The notes: generated by a model not told the origin, from the letters alone. A stretch of DNA of 64,000 nucleotides from an uncultured Oscillospiraceae bacterium (GCA_905234625.1 CAJOIC010000010.1:1-64000), one strand, 5' to 3'. Positions 51,585-61,204 are shown, counted from the first letter of the stretch. A program made the numbers and translations.

Positions 51585-52184
51585 TCAGCTCAGAAGCTCC
51601 GCCGCCACCATAGCGGCCTGCTCCTGTCTGGCCTGCGCCATGAGCGCCTCCAGGGTGCAGTTGACGGTGATGTTCCCGTCCCGCAGGACGAGCCCGCCGG
51701 AGAAGTCCCCGGCGTCCGCCGCCAGGACCAGCTTGCCGGTCCTCTTTTCGGCAGCCAGGAGAGCGTTGGCCTTCTTCGCAACCTTATCGCCGACGGCGGC
51801 TCTGTCCTTCTCCGAGAGGAGGATCTCCTCCGTGCCGGTGGAGGCGGCCTTCGCCGCCTGTCCCGCCAGGAAGTCTATGTAAGCCTCCCCGGAGAGGGCC
51901 CGGAGCTTCGCCTCCGCCCGGTCGAAGGCCTCGCCCACGATGGACTGCTTGCAGGCAAGGACGCTCTTGCGGGCCTCCATGTCGGCGGCCTTGGAGAGCC
52001 TCTCGGCCCGGTCCTCGGCGGCCTTCACGCCCTCCCGGACCTTGCGCCAATAGGCCTCCTGGGCCTTGGCCTCGCCCTCGGTGCGGATGGCCCGGCACTG
52101 AGCCTCGGCCTCCTCCGCCATGCGGGCGGCGTCCGCCACCGCCTCCGTCTCGATGCGGGCGGTGATCTTTTCGATGCCGTTCAT
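51585..52184 (-). CDS. ntpE: V-type ATP synthase subunit E
   Basis: Coiled-coil N-terminus and C-terminal GGLVLRDGNITVNCTLEALM. Confidence 0.88.
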   Translation of the reverse strand: MNGIEKITARIETEAVADAARMAEEAEAQCRAIRTEGEAKAQEAYWRKVREGVKAAEDRAERLSKAADMEARKSVLACKQSIVGEAFDRAEAKLRALSGEAYIDFLAGQAAKAASTGTEEILLSEKDRAAVGDKVAKKANALLAAEKRTGKLVLAADAGDFSGGLVLRDGNITVNCTLEALMAQARQEQAAMVAAELLS

Positions 52185-52194
52185 AGCTCTGCCC

Positions 52195-52686
52195 TTAGGT
52201 GGACTGGAGCACCATCAGGATGGACGCCAGCATGGACAGGATCGCATAGAACTCCACGACGCCGCAGAGGATGATGCCCTTGGAGAACTGGCCGGGATTC
52301 CGGGCCATCAGGTTCACGGAGGAGGCCGCCACCTTGCCCTGGGCGACGGCGGTGATGTAGCCGCCGATGGCCATGGGGATGCAGGCGCCGAAGACGGACA
52401 GGCCCTGGGCGATGGTAAGGTCCTTGAGGCCCGCGCCGCCGATGAGACCGATCTGGATCATGGCCATGAACCAGACCACCAGGCCGTACAGGCCCTGGGT
52501 GCCGGGAAGCACCTGCAGGATGACGCATTTACCGAAGCTCTCGGGCTGCTCGCTCAGAAGTCCCGCCGCGGCCTCGCCGGCCACGCCGGTGCCCTTGCCG
52601 GAGCCGGCGCAGCTAAAGCCCACCGCCAGCGCGGCGCCCAAAAACGCGAGGCCCAGCCCGCCATAGGTGTTGATAAGTTCCAGCAT
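52195..52686 (-). CDS. ntpK: V-type ATP synthase subunit K (rotor ring)
   Basis: Duplicated hairpin with LPGTQGLYG, AQGKVAAS and VVEFYAIL. Confidence 0.95.
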   Translation of the reverse strand: MLELINTYGGLGLAFLGAALAVGFSCAGSGKGTGVAGEAAAGLLSEQPESFGKCVILQVLPGTQGLYGLVVWFMAMIQIGLIGGAGLKDLTIAQGLSVFGACIPMAIGGYITAVAQGKVAASSVNLMARNPGQFSKGIILCGVVEFYAILSMLASILMVLQST

Positions 52687-52687
52687 G

Positions 52688-54631
52688 TTATATTTCCTCC
52701 TTGATCAAATCAACGTATTGGGGATCTATATCCAGCGGCTCGTAGGACTTGCCGCCGTCCTTGTAGAATCGTCCGAAGAACTCCAGCACCTGCAGGCGCA
52801 GGTCGTGGACGAAGCAGCCGAGAAGGTTCAGGGCGAAGTTCAGCGCGTTGCCCACCATGGCGACGATGATGAAGACGATGATATTGCCCGTCATGGCGCC
52901 CAGCTGATTGAACACCATGGCGATGACGTTGCCCGCCAGCATCAGCGCCATCAGACGCAGGTAGGACAGGATATCGCTGAAATAGCCCGTGACGCCGTTG
53001 TAGATGGCGCCGAAGAGGCCGATGAGACCGCCGCCCACGCTCTTCTTCTCCCAGAACTGCCCGATCACCAGCAGCGCGCCGCCGATGATGAGCAGCCACG
53101 GCCCCAGGTGCAGCACCATGAGGACGATGCCGATGAGGATGCACCACCAGGCGCCCTCCTCGAACAGGGCGGAGAGCCCGTCGCCGTTCCTGCATTTATA
53201 CACCACGCTCACGATCATGCCGGTGAAGATCTGCACCACGCCCAGAGCCAGGGAGCCGATCATGATCATCATCACGTCCCCCAGGGGGGTGAAGAGGCTC
53301 GGCAGCGCAGTGAAAGCGGTGTCGGGATCTATCATGGCGGCGATCTGGGGCAGCAGGTCCCCGAAGAAGCCGCCGGTCATGGCGCCGAAGAGGAAGGTGC
53401 TCACGCCGCACATGCCCAGGAGCCGGAGCAGATGCCCCGTGCCCCCCTTGGGCTTCATCTTCCTCACGGCGACGACCGAGGCCAGGATCATGAGAAGACC
53501 GTAGCCCATGTCCGCCATCATGATGCCGTAAAACAGCACGAAAAACGGCCACATGAGGGGGTTCGGGTCGATGCCGTCGTAGGCCGGGAGGGAGTACATC
53601 TCCGTCACCAGGCTCATGGGCTTCACAAAGCCACGGTTTTTGAGCTTCACCGGCACGTCGGGGTATTCCTCCGCCGGGGGATCGGTGAGCTCATAGGCGC
53701 AGTCGAAGCGGTCCAGCAGCGCCGTCAGGGCGCTTTCCTCCGGTGCGGGACACCAGCCCTCCAGGGTGACCACGGAATCCGTGCCCAGGAGCCGCTCGAC
53801 GGCCTCCGCCTTCTCCACCTCCGCCTTCATCCGGTCCGAGGACAGGCGCAGGGCCGCAGCGGCGTCCCGTTGGGCGGCGATCTTATCCGTCAGAGCCTTC
53901 TTCCGGGCGGCCAGGTCCTCCAGCTCCCCGTTCAGGCGGGCGATGTTCTCTCTTGCCGTACCCTTGAGGCCGGGGAAGGCCACCTGGGTGCAGCCGATGG
54001 CCCGCACCGCGTCCAGCACCGCGGGAAGCTCCTCCTTCAGCGCCAGGACCAGGAAGCAGCGCTGCATCCCGTCCTCCGAGACCAGCTCCAGCTCCACCGC
54101 CTCCGACGCGGACTCCGCCGCCGCCCGGACGTTCATGACGTCGATCTGGGCGATGGCGCTGACAAACCCCACGGCGCAGCGGCGGGTGCCCACGGCGTTC
54201 AGGGCCAGGTCCAGGGAGGACCAGGGCTTCAGGGCCTCGATGTCCGAGCGGACCCTCGCCTCCTCCGCCGACAGCTTCCGCAGGGAGGCCTCCCAGTCGG
54301 TGATCTCCCCGGCCAGGGCCAGATCCCGCGCCAGGGCGTCGCCGTCCAGAAATTCGCTCTCTGTCACCTCGGGCCGGGCGGACAGGAGCTTTTTCTTCAC
54401 CGGCGCGTATTGGTCCAGCACCTTCAGGGCGGCGTCCAGACGGCTCTGATCCGTCTTCAGCCGGGGCAGGTCCGCCCGCTCCGGCCGGAGGACAGCCGCG
54501 TCCGGGTCGGCGCTCAGCTCCGTGTCCGGCACCACCTGCACGCACCCCAGGCGCATCAGCTCCCGCATCAGCTCGTCCCGCTGCTGCCGCAGGGCGATGA
54601 CGCGGAGCTTTTTCATCCTAACGATGGACAT
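52688..54631 (-). CDS. ntpI: V-type ATP synthase subunit I
   Basis: 647 aa, coiled N-half and TM C-half with MWPFFVLFYGIMMADMGYGL. Confidence 0.95.
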   Translation of the reverse strand: MSIVRMKKLRVIALRQQRDELMRELMRLGCVQVVPDTELSADPDAAVLRPERADLPRLKTDQSRLDAALKVLDQYAPVKKKLLSARPEVTESEFLDGDALARDLALAGEITDWEASLRKLSAEEARVRSDIEALKPWSSLDLALNAVGTRRCAVGFVSAIAQIDVMNVRAAAESASEAVELELVSEDGMQRCFLVLALKEELPAVLDAVRAIGCTQVAFPGLKGTARENIARLNGELEDLAARKKALTDKIAAQRDAAAALRLSSDRMKAEVEKAEAVERLLGTDSVVTLEGWCPAPEESALTALLDRFDCAYELTDPPAEEYPDVPVKLKNRGFVKPMSLVTEMYSLPAYDGIDPNPLMWPFFVLFYGIMMADMGYGLLMILASVVAVRKMKPKGGTGHLLRLLGMCGVSTFLFGAMTGGFFGDLLPQIAAMIDPDTAFTALPSLFTPLGDVMMIMIGSLALGVVQIFTGMIVSVVYKCRNGDGLSALFEEGAWWCILIGIVLMVLHLGPWLLIIGGALLVIGQFWEKKSVGGGLIGLFGAIYNGVTGYFSDILSYLRLMALMLAGNVIAMVFNQLGAMTGNIIVFIIVAMVGNALNFALNLLGCFVHDLRLQVLEFFGRFYKDGGKSYEPLDIDPQYVDLIKEEI

Positions 54632-54632
54632 A

Positions 54633-54947
54633 TCAGCCGTTCACGATCCTTTCCACGATCTTATCCGCCGCCGCGTCCATCCGGCTCTCCGCCCGGGCCC
54701 GCATGGCAGCCTCCCGGTTGCGGGTGCTGGAGGCCAGCGCCGCGGCCTCTTCCTTGGCCTTCTCGTCCGCCTTGCGGGTCATCTCCCGGACCTCGGCGTC
54801 GGCCTTGGCCTCCGCCTCCGCGATCATGGCCGCGGCGGTCTCCTCCGCCTCCCGGAGCGCCTTTTTCACGTCCGTTCCCGCGGCGGAGCGGATCTGCCGG
54901 GCCTTCTCCTCGGCCAGAGCGATGGTTTCCAGCGCTTCCAATGCCAT
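54633..54947 (-). CDS. V-type ATP synthase G/H-like peripheral stalk subunit
   Basis: 104-aa Ala/Glu-rich coiled coil at start of operon. Confidence 0.75.
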   Translation of the reverse strand: MALEALETIALAEEKARQIRSAAGTDVKKALREAEETAAAMIAEAEAKADAEVREMTRKADEKAKEEAAALASSTRNREAAMRARAESRMDAAADKIVERIVNG

Positions 54948-55151
54948 ATGTACAGCACCTCCCAGGGCGTCAAAATCAGCTGCAAAAACATTTCTAATGT
55001 TTTTCTTAAAATTATCTCATTTATATAATACGCGATAAACCCCACCGGTGCAAGTGGCAATTTTCCCGAAAAGCCCTTATGACCACCGGTCATTTTTTGC
55101 GCTTTGTTACAAGATTTAACAATCTCGGCCGTATTGCATAAAACGGCGGAC

Positions 55152-55180
55152 TTGTCCTCCGCCGGGTTTTCATGTATAAT
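55152..55180 (+). promoter_or_regulatory. SigA-type promoter for the 55214 gene
   Basis: TTGTCC-17-TATAAT. Confidence 0.5.
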
Positions 55181-55213
55181 ATGGAAAAATCTCCTCAACT
55201 GCGGAGGACCGCC

Positions 55214-56095
55214 ATGCCAGAACGATACAACCGACGCCACATCGGCGACCGCCGGGACGGACGGCGGCTCCACACACTCAGCCCCGTCTTCCAGCTGACG
55301 CCCTTCATCATGCGGGAGCCTTCGGACGCCGTCAACAGCTTCACCGACCAGACCGAGACCGGCGCCATGGAGGCCTGGCTCGCCACCCGCCGGGAGGACG
55401 GCGCGGAGCTCACCCTCATGCACGTCTTCATCGCGGCCTACGTCCGGACCCTGTCCCAGTACCCCGCGCTGAACCGCTTCGTGGCCGGACGGTTCCTGTA
55501 CGCCCGGGACCGGATCGACATCGTCCTGTCCTCCGGCAGGAACGGCTCCGCCGACGCGGGGTCCATGGCTGTGAAGGTCCGCTTTCTGCCCACGGACACC
55601 GTCTACGACGTGGGCCGGAAGATCTCCGCCCAGGTCAGCAGCATCAAGGCCGACGAGGACGCCACCCGGATAGAGCGCCTGGCCGCCACCATGGTGAAGA
55701 CGCCCCGCTTCGTGCTGCGGTTCGGCGCCGCCCTGGTCCGCTGGTTCGACTACCACGGCTGGCTGGGGGATACCCTGACCGACCGCAGCCCCTTCCACGG
55801 CACCGCCGTCATCTCCGACGAGGGCGCGAACCTGCTGCCCTCCATGACCCGGGGCATCAACAGCATCGGCTGCCTGCCCCTGAGCCTCTCCATCGGGCGG
55901 CGGCGTACCTCCTGGGAGGTAACGAAGGAGGGCCGCATCCGGGAGGTCCGCACGGTGGACTACACCGTCTCCGTGGACTCCCGCATCGCCGACAGCGCCT
56001 ATATCGGCGCGGCGTTCAAGCTCTTCCGGCACTACCTCCTCCACCCCGAGGAGCTGGAGCAAAACCCCGCCCGGGTGAACAACGACACTCTGTGA
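55214..56095 (+). CDS. Stand-alone 2-oxoacid dehydrogenase E2/CAT-fold acyltransferase-like protein
   Basis: C-terminal YTVSVDSRIADSAYIGAAF aligns to E2 LSLSFDHRVIDGAYAA; no lipoyl domain; start taken at MPERYNRR. Confidence 0.7.
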   Translation: MPERYNRRHIGDRRDGRRLHTLSPVFQLTPFIMREPSDAVNSFTDQTETGAMEAWLATRREDGAELTLMHVFIAAYVRTLSQYPALNRFVAGRFLYARDRIDIVLSSGRNGSADAGSMAVKVRFLPTDTVYDVGRKISAQVSSIKADEDATRIERLAATMVKTPRFVLRFGAALVRWFDYHGWLGDTLTDRSPFHGTAVISDEGANLLPSMTRGINSIGCLPLSLSIGRRRTSWEVTKEGRIREVRTVDYTVSVDSRIADSAYIGAAFKLFRHYLLHPEELEQNPARVNNDTL

Positions 56096-56116
56096 ACATT
56101 TAATTAATAATGGAAA

Positions 56117-56153
56117 GCGCCGCCCCGGGGCCTGCAAATCCCCGGGGCGGCGC
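56117..56153. terminator. Strong GC hairpin between convergent 55214 and DUF4340 genes
   Basis: 14-bp perfect stem GCGCCGCCCCGGGG/CCCCGGGGCGGCGC; poor U-tract. Confidence 0.55.
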
Positions 56154-56156
56154 CCA

Positions 56157-57563
56157 TTATTCGGATGAAAACAGCTCTCCCGCTGCGGCGATCACCGCCT
56201 CCGCCGCCGTTCGGGACACCAGCATGTACCGATCGCCGCCCACGATGCAGAGACAGTGGGCGCTGTCATAGCTCCGCAGCTCCAGCTCCGCCGGGACGGA
56301 CTCCGCGTCCTTCCACCGCAGCTCCGCCCGCAGGAGTGTCTGCCGTCCCTCCCCGGGAGAGGACACTGCCTCCGCCGGGAGCCCCGCCAGGGAGACGAGC
56401 CAGTCCTCCACGGCGTCCGTATCCAGCACCCAGCCGTTCATGGACCAGATCACGTCCGTCACCGCCACCGACCCGTCCCCCACGGGCCGCTCCGTCTCCT
56501 CCTCCAGCCGCAGCAGCTCGTACTCCGTCCCGCCCAGGGTCACCGCCGCGGAGGCGATGTCCTCTGTGTCCAGGGTCAGGGCCGCCGCCACTGTCAGCCG
56601 GTCCCAGTCCGGGTACATCAGGGTGTCCGCCGCCAGGGCCGAGGTGAGATATACCGCGTCGGAGCCGGAGATCGAGGCGTATATCCCGCCCTCCGCGTAA
56701 TCCCCGAAGGCCACGGAAAAGGCCGCCTCCTTCCCGGTTTCGTCCAGGTACTTCACCTCCGCCGTCAGCTGGGGCTCATCCAGCCCGTAAAGCCCGGGCT
56801 CCGTCCCCTTCCAGTCCACGCAGCGGTCCAGGGCCGTGTCCAGCAGGGGCTCCAGGAGGTCCCGCACCCGCTCCTGCTCCAGAGGGACGGCGGCGCCTCC
56901 GTCCGAGCGGTACCATCCCGTGCCCCCGTCGCTGCGCACCCGGTAGGCGATGCGATAGCTCCCCGCCTCCGAGGCGACGGAAAGCTCCGTCACCGCCGTC
57001 AGCTCCGCCGGGATCTCATCCAGGGCCAAAAGCTCGTCCAGCCCCACCCGGAACGCCGCCAGGGATCCCTTCTCCAGGTACACCGTGTCCTCCCCGTCCC
57101 GCCGGACGTAGTACTCCCCGGTGACGCTCATGTTTCCCACCTCATAGGAGGCCGCCGTCTCCGAGGTGGCGGCGATGACCGTGAGGGACGGGGGCTTCAG
57201 GCCGTACCGCTCCATGTCCGTCACATCCTCCACCGCCATGGCCGCCGTGGCGGATGCTGCGGCCTCCGCCAGCGCCTCCGCCGCTTCCGGGTCGATGGGG
57301 CAGTTGGGGTCGTCCGCGTCCTCCCAGAGGCCCGAGTCACGCTCCCGGCGGAGATTGACGGTCTGTCCCTCCCAGGACCAGGACAGGGCGGTGAGCTCCT
57401 CCGCCGTCCCCACCGCCAGGGAGATGGGCTCGGTCGAGGGCTCCGGCTCCGCCGCAGCATCCCGGAGACCCGCGGTGGGATCGGCCAGCAGCCACGCCCC
57501 CGCCAGCACCGCTGCCGAGAGCACGAACATGGTAAATTTCGCCCTCTGTTTCATGATATCCAC
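56157..57563 (-). CDS. DUF4340-like membrane-anchored protein
   Basis: N-terminal TM, repeated LxxxDIASAxVTxGGTEYELxR modules, WxMNGWVLDTDAVEDWL. Confidence 0.75.
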   Translation of the reverse strand: MDIMKQRAKFTMFVLSAAVLAGAWLLADPTAGLRDAAAEPEPSTEPISLAVGTAEELTALSWSWEGQTVNLRRERDSGLWEDADDPNCPIDPEAAEALAEAAASATAAMAVEDVTDMERYGLKPPSLTVIAATSETAASYEVGNMSVTGEYYVRRDGEDTVYLEKGSLAAFRVGLDELLALDEIPAELTAVTELSVASEAGSYRIAYRVRSDGGTGWYRSDGGAAVPLEQERVRDLLEPLLDTALDRCVDWKGTEPGLYGLDEPQLTAEVKYLDETGKEAAFSVAFGDYAEGGIYASISGSDAVYLTSALAADTLMYPDWDRLTVAAALTLDTEDIASAAVTLGGTEYELLRLEEETERPVGDGSVAVTDVIWSMNGWVLDTDAVEDWLVSLAGLPAEAVSSPGEGRQTLLRAELRWKDAESVPAELELRSYDSAHCLCIVGGDRYMLVSRTAAEAVIAAAGELFSSE

Positions 57564-57722
57564 CTCTTATGCCGTTTGCCGGATCTACATGACCGAATAT
57601 AGCACGCCCCGCCCGACAAACCCGTCGAACCGGGCAACTTTTCCGTGACCTATGCAAAAATCCGCAAATCTGTGCTATAATCGTTGGCGTTACGATCAAA
57701 TACAGCGGAGGAGCCCGACCAT

Positions 57723-58433
57723 ATGAGAATGCGAAACAAGAAAAACCTCGCCCCCCGGATGGAGAAATGCGCCGCCGTCCAGGTGTTCGGGCCGGAGGAG
57801 AACCGGGGCCGCTGGAGCACGCTCCTGCCGGGCTGCGGAGAGGTCCGGGCGGAGATGGGCTGCGGCAAGGGACAGTTCACCGCCGGCGTCGCCCGGCAGA
57901 GCCCCGAGGCCCTCATCGTCGCCCTGGAGAAGGTCCCGAACGCCATGGTCACCGCCATGGAGCGGGTCATGGAGGAGGGCATCGAAAACGTCCGCTTCAT
58001 CGACGGCGACGTAGCCGCCCTGCGGGAGATCTTCGCCCCCGGAGAGGTCTCGGTCATCTACATAAACTTCCCGGACCCCTGGCCCCGGAAGAAGGAGACG
58101 AAGCACCGCCTCACCGCCCCCGCCTTCCTGGCCATGTATTGGGACATCCTGCCCGTAGGCGGCCGGATCGAATATAAGACCGACCAGGCCTGGCTCTTCG
58201 AGTGGTCCCTGGAGCAGTTTTCCTACATGGGCTTCCGTCTGTCGGAGGTCACCCGGGACCTCCACGGCGGCGGCGTCACCGGCATCATGACGAATTACGA
58301 GGAGCGCTTCCACGCTCAGGGCGTGCCCATCTGCCGCTGCGTGGCGGAGAAGACCGAGGACCGTCCCGCCACCCCCGTGCCGGACAAGGAGGTCTTCGCC
58401 GCCGGAAAGACCGAGCTCACCGCCGGGACGTGA
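57723..58433 (+). CDS. trmB: tRNA (guanine-N7)-methyltransferase
   Basis: EMGCGKGQFTAGVA, YINFPDPWPRKKETKHRL. Confidence 0.95.
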   Translation: MRMRNKKNLAPRMEKCAAVQVFGPEENRGRWSTLLPGCGEVRAEMGCGKGQFTAGVARQSPEALIVALEKVPNAMVTAMERVMEEGIENVRFIDGDVAALREIFAPGEVSVIYINFPDPWPRKKETKHRLTAPAFLAMYWDILPVGGRIEYKTDQAWLFEWSLEQFSYMGFRLSEVTRDLHGGGVTGIMTNYEERFHAQGVPICRCVAEKTEDRPATPVPDKEVFAAGKTELTAGT

Positions 58434-59584
58434 TGGAGCGCTCGAGGAATTACCTGGCCGCGGCGGACCTTCTGCGGGTCACGGCCATCTGCCTCGTGGG
58501 CTGGTACCATATCTGGCAGCAGAGCTGGCTGGACCCCGGCTTTCACGTCGGCTCATATTATGTTAACTTACAGCAGGTAGTGCGCAACGGCTATATGATG
58601 GTGGACATTCTGCTGGTATTGTCCGGATTTTTACTGGCTCTCCCCTATGCCAACGCCCGGATGGGACGCGCCGTCCGTCCAACCGCAAAATCGTTTTATG
58701 TAAAGCGATTCTGGCGCATCGTCCCCTCCTATGTTCTGGCGATCCTGCTGACCCTCTTTTTCTGGGCGCTGCCCCAGGGGCTTTACGCCGGTCCCGGCGC
58801 GGCGGTGAAGGACCTGCTGGCCCACCTCACCTTCACCCACAATCTCTTTTCGGACACGTATTTCTTTACGCCGCTGCCCGGGGTGCTGTGGACCATGGGG
58901 GTGGAGGTACAATTCTACCTGCTGTTTCCCCTCATCGCCCTGTTTTACGAGGACCGGCCCTGGCTCACCTGCCTGTTTTTGACGGCAGCGGCCCTGTGCT
59001 TCCGGCTGTGGGTGTATTTTCAGAGCGGCACGGTGATGCTGGTGAACCAGCTGCCGGCCATGCTGGATCTGTTCGCCTGCGGCATGGCGGCGGCGTGGGT
59101 ATATGCCAGGCTCTCGGTCCGGAGGCTCCCGGAGGGCGCCCGATGGGCCTTGGCGGCGGGGGCGCTGCTGGCGCTGTGCGTCATCCTCCAGCTCCTGTAC
59201 AGGCAGACCCTGGGGGACGGGGACACGGTCCGGCGGGGCCAGCTCCTCCTGCGGCTGCCTCTGGGGATCGCGGGGGGCGCGTTCCTCCTGTGCGGCTGTC
59301 TGGGGCCATCGACCCTGTCCGCCGGGCTGGGAAATCCCGTCACAAAATTCCTCTCCGCGGTCAGCTACAATTTTTACATCTGGCATCAGTTCATCGCCGT
59401 GCGCCTCAAGGCGCTGCACATCCCGCCCTACGCGTCGGAGTCCCCCAACATGGCGGCGGAGCAGCCCTGGATGACCCGGTACACGCTCCTGTGCTTTGCC
59501 GCCGCCATGGCCGTCGCTGCGGCGGTCACCTTCCTCTGGGAGCGCCCCATCTACAAAAAAGCCACGCGGACCCTCGGTCAGTAG
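58433..59584 (+). CDS. Acyltransferase-3 family membrane protein
   Basis: RNYLAAADLLRVTAICLVGWYHIWQQSW N-terminus, about ten TM helices; TGATG overlap with trmB. Confidence 0.88.
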   Translation: MERSRNYLAAADLLRVTAICLVGWYHIWQQSWLDPGFHVGSYYVNLQQVVRNGYMMVDILLVLSGFLLALPYANARMGRAVRPTAKSFYVKRFWRIVPSYVLAILLTLFFWALPQGLYAGPGAAVKDLLAHLTFTHNLFSDTYFFTPLPGVLWTMGVEVQFYLLFPLIALFYEDRPWLTCLFLTAAALCFRLWVYFQSGTVMLVNQLPAMLDLFACGMAAAWVYARLSVRRLPEGARWALAAGALLALCVILQLLYRQTLGDGDTVRRGQLLLRLPLGIAGGAFLLCGCLGPSTLSAGLGNPVTKFLSAVSYNFYIWHQFIAVRLKALHIPPYASESPNMAAEQPWMTRYTLLCFAAAMAVAAAVTFLWERPIYKKATRTLGQ

Positions 59585-59655
59585 CCGAAGGCCCGCGATT
59601 TTATTTTGCAGCGCGGTTTTGCCGGACGGAGCAGGGCAGGTTGTGGAACAGGGGT

Positions 59656-59735
59656 GGAACAGGGGACGGTTCTGTGTTCTGGAACAGGGGACGGTTCTGT
59701 GTTCCAAAATGGAACATAGAACCGTCCCCTGTTCC
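59656..59735. repeat. REP-like element: tandem 24-nt repeat plus 25-bp inverted repeat
   Basis: GGAACAGGGGACGGTTCTGTGTTC at 59656 and 59681; inverted GGAACATAGAACCGTCCCCTGTTCC at 59711-59735. Confidence 0.85.
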
Positions 59736-59742
59736 ACCTGCC

Positions 59743-59808
59743 CTGTTCCACCTGCACCACCCGGCCGTTCCCTGTTCCACCTGCACCACCCGGCCGTTCC
59801 CTGTTCCA
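59743..59808. repeat. Two tandem copies of a 29-bp repeat plus 8-nt partial copy
   Basis: CTGTTCCACCTGCACCACCCGGCCGTTCC at 59743-59771 and 59772-59800, then CTGTTCCA. Confidence 0.95.
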
Positions 59809-59811
59809 AAT

Positions 59812-61134
59812 TCACTCGACCGGTTCCTCCTGCCGGTCTTCCTTCCGCTCCGGGGACTCCAGCAGGGCCCAGAGCACGAACAGCATGGGCGTGGTCAGGC
59901 ACAGTCCGATGCTGAAAAAGTCCTGGACCATGAAGCACAGGAAGGCGCTGCCCAAAGCCGGGTACAGGGCGCCGGACGTCCGGCGGCGGAACCAGGTGAC
60001 GAGGCTGCACGCCGCCGCCCCCACATACGCCAGGACACCGATGAGGCCGATGCTCATGAAATATCCCAGGTACACATTGTGGGTATTGCCCACCACCACC
60101 ACACGCTCCTTGCCCAGGGCCTCGATATACCGGCTCCAGCGGATATCGATCCGCTGGGAGTTGGTGCCGGGACCGCCTCCCAGCCAGAGCGTTTCCTTCG
60201 CCAGGAGCCAGCACTGCTTCCAGATCTGGCCCCGGTGGGACCCGAACTCGTCAGACAGATGCCCGTGGAGCACCTGGGACATCTCCCACAGGGTGCCGGA
60301 GGTCCCCGGCCAGAAGTACAGCGCCGCCAGACCCGCCAGGGTCCCGCCGCCGGAGACGCAGGCCGCGATCCGGGACGCCCTCCGGTCCCGCAGGACCATG
60401 GGGACCGTCGCCAGCAGACAGACCGCGACGCCGAACACCCCCGCGTCGATATCGCAGGTGGCCAGCACTCCCAGCGCCAGGGCGCCGGGCAGGAGCAGAA
60501 AGGTGTCCGCGGTATGCTCCGACAGGATGGCGAACACGATGAGGAGCGGCGCCGCGAGGCAGAGATACCCCGCCAGCAGGCCGGTGTTTCCGATGGTGCC
60601 GAGGAACGGGGCGTTCATGGCCTCGTATTTATCGTAGTAATTCAGCCCCTCGGGATAGAGCCGGAAGGGATCCAGCCCGCCCAGCTGGAGCACCGCGATG
60701 ACGCAGCACACCGTGCAGGCGGCGCCCATCACCCAGACATACCGGCGGCGGGGCGTCCCCAGGAAGGTCACGCCGAAGAAGATGACGCCGTACAGGAGGG
60801 TGGTGACATAGCCGTCGAACCGGTCCGCCCCTATAAGGCAGATCTCCCCGTACTCCGAGAAGACGGCGGACAGGGCGCCCATCAGGAGAAACAGCGCGAT
60901 GGCAAGATGGGCGGGCCTCGGTTCCACGTGATACCGCTCGCCCCGGATGAGTCCGATCACCAGCAGCACCGCCGCCGCCGCGAACCAGACGCAGACGGCG
61001 TAGACGAGGAAGTGGAACTTCGCCGCGGTGATGGCGGTATAGGCATGGACACGGAAGCCCACGAACAGGGGGAACAGGCCCAGCATCACCATTATGAACT
61101 TGTCCGTGATCCAGCGCGCGCTCCTCAGAAACAT
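59812..61134 (-). CDS. O-antigen ligase / Wzy-type polytopic membrane protein
   Basis: Multiple TM helices, loop with GGGPGTNSQ and VGNTHNVYLGYFMSIG; start taken at MFLRSARW. Confidence 0.82.
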   Translation of the reverse strand: MFLRSARWITDKFIMVMLGLFPLFVGFRVHAYTAITAAKFHFLVYAVCVWFAAAAVLLVIGLIRGERYHVEPRPAHLAIALFLLMGALSAVFSEYGEICLIGADRFDGYVTTLLYGVIFFGVTFLGTPRRRYVWVMGAACTVCCVIAVLQLGGLDPFRLYPEGLNYYDKYEAMNAPFLGTIGNTGLLAGYLCLAAPLLIVFAILSEHTADTFLLLPGALALGVLATCDIDAGVFGVAVCLLATVPMVLRDRRASRIAACVSGGGTLAGLAALYFWPGTSGTLWEMSQVLHGHLSDEFGSHRGQIWKQCWLLAKETLWLGGGPGTNSQRIDIRWSRYIEALGKERVVVVGNTHNVYLGYFMSIGLIGVLAYVGAAACSLVTWFRRRTSGALYPALGSAFLCFMVQDFFSIGLCLTTPMLFVLWALLESPERKEDRQEEPVE

Positions 61135-61204
61135 GGCACACCTCCGACGGGCTCTTTCTCCGATCATACCACAGCGGCGGGCCGTTTGCAAACCGGAGCC
61201 CAGG

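Noticed and set aside
59743-59808. Tandem 29-bp repeats as a CRISPR array
   Set aside because: Copies are directly adjacent without unique spacers, and no cas genes are present.
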